This document shows positions 34,984 through 42,951 of a stretch of DNA of 64,000 bases, in pieces. The notes beneath the pieces are model-generated. The model searched no databases, was not told the DNA's origin, and saw nothing but the letters and a program-made list of their open reading frames with translations. The position numbers and the translations under genes were made by a program. Source of the stretch: JANQPX01 sp965204405. Its GTDB lineage: Bacteria > Pseudomonadota > Alphaproteobacteria > Geminicoccales > Geminicoccaceae. Where the stretch lies: assembly GCA_965204405.1 (NCBI GenBank), contig CBDBEN010000005.1:1364001-1428000 (forward strand), read 5' to 3'. Each line of letters starts with the position of its first letter. The stretch's first letter is position 1.

Positions 34984-35835
34984 TCAGAGCTCTTCCCGGC
35001 CGAACAGGCCCTTGGGCGCGATCACCAGAACGCCGATGATCAGCAGCATCGTAAAGACGCCTCTAAGTTCGGCCGCCACCAGCGTGGTGGTGATGGTCTC
35101 CATGAAGCCGATGATATGGGCGACGATCAGGCTGCCGATGATGCTGCCGATGCCGCCGACGATCACCACCGCGACCGCGATGATCAGCGGGCCGACCCAC
35201 ATGGACGGGCTGAGCTGGGTGTAACTTGCGAAGAACACGCCGGCGATCGCACCCAGCGCCCCCGAAAGCGCCCAGGTGGTGAGGTTGATGCGATCGGTGT
35301 CGATGCCGGAGATCGCCGCGCCTTTGACGTCCATCGAGACGGCGCGGATCGCCCGGCCCGTGTGGGTTCTCTGGACGAAGAAATAGAGTGCGATGAGGAT
35401 CGCCCAGCTCGCGAGCGTGGCGATCAGGATGTTGTAGGTCACCGCAACGCCGCTTACCCGCCAGACGCCCGGGATGATCGGGTGCATGATCTTGGCACTG
35501 TCGTTGAACAGCAGCACGATGCCGGCCTGAATCACGACCGCCAGGATCAGGGTCGAAATCTCGACCGCGACATGGTCGCCCTTCAGCCGCTTGACCAGAA
35601 ATTGATACTTCGTCACCCCGGCGAGGACGCCGAGCAGCACGGCGACAAGCAGGCCGGCGGGTTTAGGAAAGCCCAAGGTCTGGACGATGTAGAAATAGCC
35701 GTAGGCGCCGATCATCAGATAGGCGCCGTAGGCCAGATTGAGCACCCGCCCGACGCTGAAGATCATGGTGAAGCCGATCGCGATCAGCGCGTACAGCCCG
35801 CTCAGCAAGAGCCCTTGAATAAGTATTTGTGTCAA
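34984..35835 (-). CDS. Branched-chain-amino-acid-type ABC transporter permease (LivH-like)
   Basis: A 283-residue permease with about eight transmembrane helices. Family blocks include LLSGLYALIAIGFTMIFSVG at the N-terminus and the loop RAIRAVSMDVKGAAISGIDT, which corresponds to the coupling helix of LivH. The called start is TTG at 35835; no better ATG lies close by. It follows the substrate-binding protein gene by 109 bases and runs straight into livM. Confidence 0.92.
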   Translation of the reverse strand: MTQILIQGLLLSGLYALIAIGFTMIFSVGRVLNLAYGAYLMIGAYGYFYIVQTLGFPKPAGLLVAVLLGVLAGVTKYQFLVKRLKGDHVAVEISTLILAVVIQAGIVLLFNDSAKIMHPIIPGVWRVSGVAVTYNILIATLASWAILIALYFFVQRTHTGRAIRAVSMDVKGAAISGIDTDRINLTTWALSGALGAIAGVFFASYTQLSPSMWVGPLIIAVAVVIVGGIGSIIGSLIVAHIIGFMETITTTLVAAELRGVFTMLLIIGVLVIAPKGLFGREEL

Positions 35836-35944
35836 GGGGCTGGGCCCTGAAGGCGGGGCCTTCTGCCTTTACGGGAGCCTGCTTCTGTCGACGCCGATGG
35901 CAACGTGACACCATGGCAAAGCAACGGCATCGGGCCCTGCCTGA

Positions 35945-37255
35945 CTACTGTGAGACCCAGGAGGGGAGGATGAAGTCACCGGTGGCGAATTTTTCCGGGT
36001 ACACCACCTGCGCCGTGCCATCCTCATACCACTGAATCACCACCATCGACGGCGCACCGTCATCGTAGGGTGGTGTGATGTCAAAGCGGGCGTTGTGCGG
36101 GTAGGTGCGCTGGGTGCGTTCCTCGATCTCGCCGGGCTTCCAGAAGCCGTAGCGGAGCCAGGTTTCGCCGTCCTTTTCAAGGGTCATGTCCTGGTTCAGC
36201 ATGGCCTCGACCCAGCCGTCCAGCGGTTGGAATCCGCCTGCTTCTTCTGCAGCGGCCATCGCCTGCTGAATGCCCCAATAGGCGTTGAAGCCGTTGAAGT
36301 GGGGGAATTTCGGCCGGCTGTCGCCGAAGCGTTTTTCATACTTGTCCGCAAATTCCTGGGACTTCGGATCGAGCGCGAAGCCAACCGACGGGACCGGGCT
36401 CAGCGTCGAGATGCCGCCGCCGGCGCCGCCGGTGTCCTCCCAATATTCCTGGCCGAGCGCGCCGACATTGACGCCGGTCATCGCCATCGGCACCTGGAGC
36501 TTCACATATTGCGAGGAGACCACCTGACTGTTGACCGAGGAGATGATGTAGATGAAGTCGGCGCCGCTGTCCTGGGCGCGGCTGAAGATCGGCGCGAAGT
36601 CGACCGTGGCGATGTCGAAGACGATAGTGTCCACCACCTCGATGCCGGCCTCCGGCGCCAGCAGCTCCGAGACCAGCCCGTTGATCGCCCCGCCGAAAGC
36701 AGTGTCTTCCTGGAGGATGACGACCTTGCTCCAGCCCATCTTCTTGGCGAGGATGTCCTTGCCGAAGTCGACATATAGGGTGGCCAGCGCCTCGTCCGAG
36801 GCAATGTTCATGAAGTACATCTTGTGGGCGTCGTAGTCTTCGACAAGCTTGTCTATGATGCCGATATAGGACGTCCAGGTATCCAGCGTCGGGATCTTGT
36901 ATTCGACCATGCGCGGCAGCCAGCCGAGGGACACGTCGTCGATGCTGCCGGAGATGATGAAGTCGACCTCGGCGGTTTCGGCGAGATACTCATACGCCTT
37001 CACGCCCTCGGTCACATCCTCGCCGGTATCGGCTTCGATCAGCTCGATCATGCGCCCGCCGAGCACGCCGCCAGCCTCGTTCATCTCGTCGATCGCAATC
37101 TGTGCGCCGCGGAGCGTGCTGCGTCCCGTATCGGAGGCGAGCGAGCCGATGAAACCGACCTTGATCGGTCCATCCTGGGCAAGGGCTGCCGGCCCTTGGG
37201 TTAACAAGAGCGATGCGAACAGTGCTCCGGCCGACATGGCTAGCGTCTTCAACAT
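35945..37255 (-). CDS. ABC transporter substrate-binding protein (periplasmic, LIV type)
   Basis: A 436-residue periplasmic binding protein. The signal peptide is KTLAMSAGALFASLLLTQG with cleavage near AALAQDGP. The mature fold begins IKVGFIGSLASDTGRSTLRG and then AQIAIDEMNEAGGVLGGRMIE, the type I periplasmic-binding-protein pattern. I place the start at 37255 (AGGGAG upstream) since a longer frame would put 34 residues before the signal peptide. A probable GntR operator lies 55 bases upstream (37310-37329), so this gene starts its own transcript, co-regulated with the BMC operon. Confidence 0.93.
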   Translation of the reverse strand: MLKTLAMSAGALFASLLLTQGPAALAQDGPIKVGFIGSLASDTGRSTLRGAQIAIDEMNEAGGVLGGRMIELIEADTGEDVTEGVKAYEYLAETAEVDFIISGSIDDVSLGWLPRMVEYKIPTLDTWTSYIGIIDKLVEDYDAHKMYFMNIASDEALATLYVDFGKDILAKKMGWSKVVILQEDTAFGGAINGLVSELLAPEAGIEVVDTIVFDIATVDFAPIFSRAQDSGADFIYIISSVNSQVVSSQYVKLQVPMAMTGVNVGALGQEYWEDTGGAGGGISTLSPVPSVGFALDPKSQEFADKYEKRFGDSRPKFPHFNGFNAYWGIQQAMAAAEEAGGFQPLDGWVEAMLNQDMTLEKDGETWLRYGFWKPGEIEERTQRTYPHNARFDITPPYDDGAPSMVVIQWYEDGTAQVVYPEKFATGDFILPSWVSQ

Positions 37256-37309
37256 GGTCGTCGATGCTCCCTGATGTTTGTTCGTTGGCGCCCGATCTTC
37301 GTCAGGATT

Positions 37310-37329
37310 GTATCCTGTATACAGTACAC
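37310..37329. promoter_or_regulatory. Probable GntR operator, site 1 (transporter promoter)
   Basis: GTATCCTGTATACAGTACAC, containing the perfect palindrome CTGTATACAG at 37315-37324. It aligns without gaps to the sites at 44286 and 50657; the shared pattern is GTATNCWGKATWCAGTAYNC with 14 of 20 positions the same in all three. It lies 55 bases upstream of the substrate-binding protein start and 60 bases past the RidA stop. Confidence 0.7.
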
Positions 37330-37388
37330 CGTCTGGCGCCGGGGTCAATTCCAACATTACCGATGATGATTCACGAAGAATCCCTTGT

Positions 37389-37802
37389 TTATGAGAAGCT
37401 TATCTCACCATTCGTATCCGTGATCACGGCGTCGGCCTCGATCTCGATCATCATACCCGGCTGGGTCAGGCCGGCTTCGACACCGCTGGTGACCGGGTCG
37501 ATCCCTTTGAACACCTCGCCATGCGCCCGCACATAGGCGGCAGCTCCGCTCGCCATGTCCGCAAGAAAAGCGCGTGTCCGAACAACCTGGCTCATCTCGG
37601 CGCCGACTTCGGCGAGGGCGTCGGCAATCCGTTTGAAGATGTAGACGCTCTGCGCGTAGCAGTCGCCCGGTGCGTGCAGCTTGCCTGAAGGCTCGATCGC
37701 CGTGGTGCCGGCGATATAGACGAACGGGCCAACGCGCTTGGCGCGGGCATAAGACCCGATTTCCTCGAAGCGTCCGCCGGATTTGAATGTCTGGATGGTC
37801 AT
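37389..37802 (-). CDS. RidA (YjgF/YER057c/UK114) family protein
   Basis: A 137-residue RidA-family protein. Visible blocks are YARAKRVGPFVYIAGTTAIEPSG at the N-terminus and the C-terminal ligand region PGMMIEIEADAVI. Canonical RidA hydrolyses reactive enamines and imines from PLP or oxidase chemistry; the catalytic Arg of that group lies in a VVRTRAFLADM-like stretch that is present here. Its ATG overlaps the malate/lactate-dehydrogenase stop (ATGA). As the last gene of the BMC operon it may remove imine by-products of amine oxidation. A longer frame to 37922 lacks family similarity. Confidence 0.88.
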   Translation of the reverse strand: MTIQTFKSGGRFEEIGSYARAKRVGPFVYIAGTTAIEPSGKLHAPGDCYAQSVYIFKRIADALAEVGAEMSQVVRTRAFLADMASGAAAYVRAHGEVFKGIDPVTSGVEAGLTQPGMMIEIEADAVITDTNGEISFS

Positions 37803-38992
37803 GCCGTTGGCTCCGCTAGTCGAGCGCGTATGGCTTCTGCAGCCATGTTGAGAGCGGCGTGTTCGTTTTCGGTGAGAGCGAGTTCCTCGACCCTGATGAG
37901 CCCGCGGCTGCCGAGATGACACGGCACGCCCAGAACCACATCCGACAGCCCATAGTCGCCGGCAAGCAGGACCGAGGCAGGCACCGGGCCGGTGCGGGCT
38001 CCTCTGATGTGGTCGATCAGCTCGATCGTCGCCTGGGCCGGGGCCAGCGTGGCCGATCCGGTTTTCCTCAACCTTACCACCTGGCCGCCGCCGGTGACGG
38101 CATCGTCGACGGCGGTCCGGATCGCGTCTTCGGACAGAAAGACATCCAGGGGACGGTCTTTGATACGTGCCCTCGAAACGACCGGCACCATCTCATCGCC
38201 ATGGGAGCCGAGGCAGATGGCCTCGACATCGGCAGGGCTGACGCCTGCGGCCTTGGCAAGCGCTCGGCGAAAGCGGCTGCTGTCCAGGGTTCCGGCCATG
38301 CCCAGGACCCGTTCGCGCGGGAAGCCGGTGGCGCGCAGCATCTCGGTGGTCATCTCGTCCAGCGGGTTGGTGACCACGATGACGATGCTGTCCGGCGCGT
38401 TGATCCTGATTGCCTCGGCCACCCGGTGAATTACGCGGCGGTTGGCGCTGAAGAGATCGGCGCGAGTCATGCCCGGCGTACGCGGGCGGCCTGCAGTTAC
38501 CACGACGACATCGGCACCGTCCGCCAGGGCAAGGTCGGCGCCGCCTATGGCGTGGCTGTCCGTTCGGAAAATACCGCCGGCATGGTTGAGGTCGAGGGCG
38601 ATGGCCTCGGCGAGGCCCGGCGTGACGTCGATCAAGGCGATGTTGCGTGCAAGGCCGGCCTTTGCAGCCAGGAGTGCTAAGCTGCCGCCAACACCGCCCG
38701 CCCCGATCAACGCGAGCTTGCCGAGACGCCGTACTTCTCGGGACATCGCCGGCTTGGGCGCCACCCATTTGGGCGATCGCCGATAGAGCCCGCGGCGAAG
38801 CGCCGTTGCCCCATCGGTTCGAACGACCGCAGGTCTGGCAAGCGGCCCTTGCACCAGCGCCAATCCCAGGCGGGCTGCAGTCTCTTCGGCGAGGGCCGTG
38901 ACGATATCGCCGGGCAGAATTTCAAGCGTCAGCCGGCCCCGGCTTCTGGCCTCCTCGACCTGTTCCGCACCGATGACCCGCTGCCCACCCAT
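37799..38992 (-). CDS. Malate/lactate-type dehydrogenase with an EutQ-like N-terminal extension (BMC-associated)
   Basis: A 397-residue protein. Residues about 91-395 are an LDH/MDH: GAGGVGG (97-103) binds NAD, the acid after strand 2 is in ALIDVTPG, the mobile loop AGRPRTPGMTRADL has the two arginines of malate-type enzymes (R171, R177), NPLDEMT follows, and the catalytic D237/R240 (GTLDSSRFR) and H264 (GSHGDEMVP) are present. Residues about 5-47 (VIGAEQVEEARSRGR then LTLEILPGDIVTALAEETAA) resemble the N-terminal motif of EutQ (LITANDIRAAHARGE... with IITPEAREVAELLG), which occurs in several BMC proteins. An ordinary MDH lacks it. It probably recycles NADH from the aldehyde dehydrogenase inside the shell. 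Confidence 0.85.
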   Translation of the reverse strand: MGGQRVIGAEQVEEARSRGRLTLEILPGDIVTALAEETAARLGLALVQGPLARPAVVRTDGATALRRGLYRRSPKWVAPKPAMSREVRRLGKLALIGAGGVGGSLALLAAKAGLARNIALIDVTPGLAEAIALDLNHAGGIFRTDSHAIGGADLALADGADVVVVTAGRPRTPGMTRADLFSANRRVIHRVAEAIRINAPDSIVIVVTNPLDEMTTEMLRATGFPRERVLGMAGTLDSSRFRRALAKAAGVSPADVEAICLGSHGDEMVPVVSRARIKDRPLDVFLSEDAIRTAVDDAVTGGGQVVRLRKTGSATLAPAQATIELIDHIRGARTGPVPASVLLAGDYGLSDVVLGVPCHLGSRGLIRVEELALTENEHAALNMAAEAIRARLAEPTA

Positions 38993-38994
38993 GA

Positions 38995-39624
38995 TCAGGT
39001 TGCCTTGCCGTCCAGCGCCTCGATCGCGCTGACGGCGCCGTCCATCGCAGCCTTGACCGAATTTTCGGTACCGCTGATGAACAGTCTGCCGAACCGGCCG
39101 ACCGCGCGCACCTCGACGATGTCGATCTCCGCCGACTTCTCCGCCTCATTGGCGGCAATCGAAATATAGGCGGCCGGCTGACATTCAAGGATGCCGAGCG
39201 TCTGCCCAGGAACGAGAAGCGCGCCCTTTCGCCATTTGTTCAAGAGCTGCGCCTGATAAGGCTCGACCGAGGTGATAATCTGCATCGACGCGATGCTTGG
39301 TTTGACCCGGTCAGACATGCCGGCCCCAAGCTCGTCCAGGATCGCATCCCGAGCCGCGCTGACTTCAGCGTTGGAGGGGGATCTCAGGATAAAAAAACCG
39401 AACTCGCGCTCAACGATCTGGGTGGTCGCCTCGACCGAGCTTGCCTTGAGCGCGCGGTCAATCAGAGAAAACACACCATTGCCCGGCGCCAGCTCGCCGA
39501 TCAGGACAGTATCGCCGGAGAGGGGCACGGAGCCTTGCACCGTGGCTCCGGTATAGGCGGCGAATTTCGGCTGCAGATTGTCGATCTGCATCAGAGCACG
39601 GATGGTGGTCGTATCAACGGACAC
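38995..39624 (-). CDS. BMC-T microcompartment shell protein (tandem BMC domains)
   Basis: A 209-residue protein with two BMC folds (about residues 15-100 and 108-205), as in trimeric pseudohexamer shell proteins. The second domain ends with the BMC pattern VEVRAVGRFGRLFISGTENS followed by VKAAMDGAVSAIEALD. Trimers of this type often carry a central pore or metal site. The GTG start follows GAGGTAA. Two bases separate it from the dehydrogenase gene. It supplies the third of the three shell types found here. Confidence 0.88.
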   Translation of the reverse strand: MSVDTTTIRALMQIDNLQPKFAAYTGATVQGSVPLSGDTVLIGELAPGNGVFSLIDRALKASSVEATTQIVEREFGFFILRSPSNAEVSAARDAILDELGAGMSDRVKPSIASMQIITSVEPYQAQLLNKWRKGALLVPGQTLGILECQPAAYISIAANEAEKSAEIDIVEVRAVGRFGRLFISGTENSVKAAMDGAVSAIEALDGKAT

Positions 39625-39699
39625 TGCGGTTACCTCGATGGCGTGGTCGGCCTCGTCGCAACAGTGCCACCGGGCGACAACGCAAAGTCCATGAGGTGG

Positions 39700-41085
39700 T
39701 CATACCACCTCGCCGTAATCGTCGTAGATGTCGCGCCAGGGGCGGCTTTCGTAGGCGACGCGTTTGATGTTGATCAGATGAAGGGCGGTGACATTGTCCG
39801 AAGTCATGGACCCCGACCAGGTGCCGGTCCCGAGCATGAAGCTCGGCTCGAGATCGGTGGAGTAGCCCATGCCGCCCATGATGGCCGGCGTGTTCACCAG
39901 GACCCGCCCGGTCGGGATGCGGCTGTAGCGGGCAACGGCATTCGGATCATGGCTGTGGATCACCGCGGTGTGTCCCCAACCGCCGAACGTCGCGACTTGC
40001 ATGGCAAGATCGATCCCTTGGGCCTCGTCGCCTGCCTCGTAGAAGGCCAGCACAGGGTTCAGCTTTTCGGCGGAGAGCGGGGCGTTCGGCCCAATATCGG
40101 TTTGCTCGGCGATCAGACAGCGTGTCTTGGGTGTGACAGCGAAGCCGGAGGCTTCGGCCAGACGTGACGGCGACTGGCCGACGAAATCGGGGTTGATGGT
40201 CCCGCCGTCCGAGAAGATGACATCGGCCAGCCGATCCGCTTCGGCCGACGTGCAGAAATAAGCGCCGGCGAGACGGAGCTCATGCCGAAGATCCCGGGCA
40301 ATCACCTTGTCCGCGATCACCGATTGCTCGGAGACACAGGCGGTGCCGTAGTCGAAGCTCTTGGAGGTGACGATCTGCTCGGCGACTTCGGCAAGGTCCC
40401 CCGCCATCGATGCGTGGACATAGCAGGGCACATTGCCGGCCCCCACCGCGAGCGTCGGTTTGCCCGAGGAATAGGCCGAGCGCACCATGCCCGGCCCGCC
40501 GGTCGCCATCACGATCGAAGTACGGCGGTGGCGCATCAACTCGGCCGTGCCGTCCAGCGTCACCTGATCCAGGCACTGGATCAGCCCCTTGGGCGCGCCC
40601 AGCCGCTCCGCCGCCTCGGATAGAATTTTCGTCGTTTCAATGCCCGAGCGAACGCCGCGCGGATGAGGTGCGCAGACGATCGCATTGCCGGCCTTCACCG
40701 CCGAGAGCACCTTGTAGATGATGGTGGAGGTGGGGTTGGTGACCGGGATGAGCGCCGCGACAACCCCCATCGGTTCGCCGATCGCGGCGATCTTGGTGGC
40801 GTCGTCCCGCCAGAGCAGGCCGAGCGCGGTGATCTCCCTCAGATAGTCGGCGACCGAGAGCGCATTGAACAGATTCTTGACCCGCTTGTCCCGCACATTG
40901 CCGTAGCCGGTTTCCTCGACCGCAAGCTCGGCCAGGCGCCTTGCCTCCGGCTCGATCGCGCGCGCCATGGCATCGACCATGGAGTCGATCTCTCGGGGAT
41001 CGGTGCCGAGAAATTGCCGATACGCCTCGAACGCCGTTTTCGCAGCCCGCCTGGCTGCCGCCCTGGAGGCGAGGTCCGCATCCAT
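39700..41085 (-). CDS. CoA-acylating aldehyde dehydrogenase (BMC-associated)
   Basis: A 461-residue aldehyde dehydrogenase of the acylating EutE/PduP/AdhE-N/SauS group, which turns an aldehyde, CoA and NAD+ into acyl-CoA. The catalytic Cys250 is in KSFDYGTACVSEQSVI, which is closest to the AdhE/sulfoacetaldehyde-dehydrogenase form. The substrate/cofactor blocks GVVAALIPVTNPTSTIIYK and GAGNVPCYV fit this group. The N-terminus begins almost at the catalytic core (AKTAFEAYRQFL), so the N-terminal encapsulation peptide of EutE/PduP is absent. The ATG at 41085 shares one base with the upstream stop (TGATG). It is the core enzyme of the putative metabolosome. Confidence 0.92.
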   Translation of the reverse strand: MDADLASRAAARRAAKTAFEAYRQFLGTDPREIDSMVDAMARAIEPEARRLAELAVEETGYGNVRDKRVKNLFNALSVADYLREITALGLLWRDDATKIAAIGEPMGVVAALIPVTNPTSTIIYKVLSAVKAGNAIVCAPHPRGVRSGIETTKILSEAAERLGAPKGLIQCLDQVTLDGTAELMRHRRTSIVMATGGPGMVRSAYSSGKPTLAVGAGNVPCYVHASMAGDLAEVAEQIVTSKSFDYGTACVSEQSVIADKVIARDLRHELRLAGAYFCTSAEADRLADVIFSDGGTINPDFVGQSPSRLAEASGFAVTPKTRCLIAEQTDIGPNAPLSAEKLNPVLAFYEAGDEAQGIDLAMQVATFGGWGHTAVIHSHDPNAVARYSRIPTGRVLVNTPAIMGGMGYSTDLEPSFMLGTGTWSGSMTSDNVTALHLINIKRVAYESRPWRDIYDDYGEVV

Positions 41086-42302
41086 CAACGTTCAGCCCTG
41101 GCCGGCCCGGCCATCATCATGCCGTCCATGATCCGCCGGATGTCATCAACGTTGTCAGCTCGGATGCCGATGGTGTCGAGCTTGCGTCCGGCACTGGCGA
41201 TGTCCGCATCAAGGATCGAGGAGGCAAGCGTGATCATCGCCTCGGTTACGGGAACGGTCCGCCCGGCAACTTTTGCGGCGGAGCTTAGCGGAACCAGCGA
41301 GCCAATCGTTGCATCACGCAGCAGCGAGGCCGCCTCGGCAGGGGAGGGAACCGGTCGGCTGCCGTCACCTTTCGGAGATCCGGCATGGATGTCGAGCCAA
41401 TCCTCGACCAAGGGCAGATTGCGCACGCCGAAGGCGCTGGCGACATGGGCACGCTCGTCGGCGAGCAGCTGAATGACGGTCCGGTGCCGGTCACCGATCA
41501 AGGCACGAAACGTTTCGTTCTCGGCAAGGGGAACGCCGCCCATCGGCACGTCGGGCCGGCCATCCCCGATCAGCGGGCCGCCGAGCAGCAGCGCCGGCAC
41601 CTCGACCACACCGCTGCCATCGGCAAAGCTCCCATGCAGGCTGCTGATCGCCGGCTCGGTGTTCGGTAGGTAAGGCTGCAGCGCCTTCAGCACCGCCTCG
41701 CGCCCGCCAGGCAAGGTTGCGGCGGGAGCCGAGGCTGGGCCGCCGGCCTTCCTTGACAAGTGGAGACGAGCGCCCTCGGCTCTGATCCAGTAGGGCAGGC
41801 CGCCTGCTTCGACGATGGTAACATCAGCCTTGCTGCCGCCCACCCGGAGCAGCCAGGCCGCCTCGAGCGCGCCGAACGTCCGGCCGGGAGCCAGGACCAG
41901 CACTTGCCCGTCCTGAAGATGGTCCGCGAGGACCATCGCATAGGTGCGCTGCTTGTGGATCGGACCGGTGAGAAAAATCACCTCGGCGCCGGCGACCGCG
42001 CGATCCAGCTCCATGGTGGTCCGGATCGATGGCGCGTCGTCCCGATCGATCTGATAGGCACCAACCGGTCCTGCGTCGCGCAGCGCGATGAAGCCTGCGG
42101 CGCGGATCACATCCAGCTCGGCGCCGTAAGCCGAGAAAAGGGTGACTTCGGCCTCTTCCGCCAGGCAGAGCGCCGCCATCATCCGGGCATCCAGCCCGCC
42201 GCCGAGGACCGTCACGCGCTTGAACGCCGGCACCATTATTGGCGCAGGCGCGCCTTGCCGTGCCACGGCCTCCGCGAAGTCCACGAAATGACCGGCGGTC
42301 AT
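41085..42302 (-). CDS. Opine-dehydrogenase-like NAD(P)-binding protein with a candidate encapsulation helix
   Basis: A 405-residue protein resembling octopine/opine dehydrogenases, which join or cleave an amino acid and a keto acid or aldehyde at a secondary amine. The dinucleotide-binding block is VTVLGGGLDARMMAALCLAE (about 31-50); FLTGPIHKQRTYAMVLADHL and an N-terminal domain/C-terminal helical domain layout fit the family, and the fold-2 His is in TEPAISSLHGSF. Before the Rossmann fold is an amphipathic helix (HFVDFAEAVARQG) and a Pro/Ala linker (APAPIMVPA), the layout of encapsulation peptides. The GGGLDA loop is shorter than the usual GxGxxG. Its role in the pathway is not clear. Confidence 0.7.
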   Translation of the reverse strand: MTAGHFVDFAEAVARQGAPAPIMVPAFKRVTVLGGGLDARMMAALCLAEEAEVTLFSAYGAELDVIRAAGFIALRDAGPVGAYQIDRDDAPSIRTTMELDRAVAGAEVIFLTGPIHKQRTYAMVLADHLQDGQVLVLAPGRTFGALEAAWLLRVGGSKADVTIVEAGGLPYWIRAEGARLHLSRKAGGPASAPAATLPGGREAVLKALQPYLPNTEPAISSLHGSFADGSGVVEVPALLLGGPLIGDGRPDVPMGGVPLAENETFRALIGDRHRTVIQLLADERAHVASAFGVRNLPLVEDWLDIHAGSPKGDGSRPVPSPAEAASLLRDATIGSLVPLSSAAKVAGRTVPVTEAMITLASSILDADIASAGRKLDTIGIRADNVDDIRRIMDGMMMAGPARAER

Positions 42303-42331
42303 GGGGTCAGGCTTTCATGACTGTTCGGGCG

Positions 42332-42640
42332 CTATTCGGCCGATGAGCCGGCAAGGCCGTCTATGATCGGCTCGAGCTCATCATGAGGACGCGGGATCAC
42401 GTGGACTGCGACGACCTCGCCCACCTTGTTCGCGGCAACCGAGCCTGCATCGGTTGCCGCTTTGACCGCCCCGACCTCGCCGCGCACCAGCGTCGCGACC
42501 AGCCCGCCGCCGGCCTTGGTCTGGCTGATGATGGTGACGCTCGCGGCCTTTGCCATGGCATCGGCCGCTTCGATGGAGGCGACCAGGCCGCGGGTTTCGA
42601 TCATGCCCAAGGCCATCTGGCCGCTGACAGGTTTTGCCAT
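42332..42640 (-). CDS. BMC-H microcompartment shell protein
   Basis: A 102-residue single-BMC-domain hexamer-forming shell protein of the PduA/CcmK/EutM type: MALGMIETRGLVASIEAADA, then SQTKAGGGLVATLVRGEVGA and VKAATDAGSVAANKVGEVVA. The K-A-G-G-G stretch corresponds to the hexamer pore loop region. It is the only BMC-H in the window, so it would form most of the shell facets. Its ATG shares one base with the BMC-P stop. Confidence 0.96.
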   Translation of the reverse strand: MAKPVSGQMALGMIETRGLVASIEAADAMAKAASVTIISQTKAGGGLVATLVRGEVGAVKAATDAGSVAANKVGEVVAVHVIPRPHDELEPIIDGLAGSSAE

Positions 42641-42948
42641 TACGGTTTCCTTTTTCTGGAGGTTCTTGTAACGGGAGCCGGCCCCGCCAGCTCGACATGG
42701 TCGATCACGGCGACAATCGCGGCATCGATGGGCAAGGAGGCGGCGTTCGACGCCAGGCGCGCGGCAGACCCTTCGACCAGCAGCACCATGTCCCCGACGC
42801 CCGCCCCGGCAGCATCTGCCGCGACAAGTGACCGCTGCAGCACGCTGCTGCTGCCGTCCTCGACATCGACGACCAGAAGCTTCATGCCCGTAAGGCCAGG
42901 TTCCTTGACCGTTGCGGTCACCGTGCCGGTAACGCGGGCCAGTCGCAC
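42640..42948 (-). CDS. BMC-P (EutN/CcmL-type) microcompartment vertex protein
   Basis: A 102-residue pentamer-forming vertex protein. The family start is visible (MRLARVTGTVTATVKEPGLTGMKLLVV), followed by DAAGAGVGDMVLLVEGSAARLA and PIDAAIVAVIDHVEL. It closes the icosahedral corners of the shell. The GTG start at 42948 is three bases after the glutamine-synthetase-like stop, so the operon is compact here. Confidence 0.95.
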   Translation of the reverse strand: MRLARVTGTVTATVKEPGLTGMKLLVVDVEDGSSSVLQRSLVAADAAGAGVGDMVLLVEGSAARLASNAASLPIDAAIVAVIDHVELAGPAPVTRTSRKRKP

Positions 42949-42951
42949 TGG

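Noticed and set aside
39700..41085. Encapsulation peptide on the aldehyde dehydrogenase
   Set aside because: The N-terminus begins within about 12 residues of the catalytic-domain start and the C-terminus has no added helix, so there is no room for the usual peptide.
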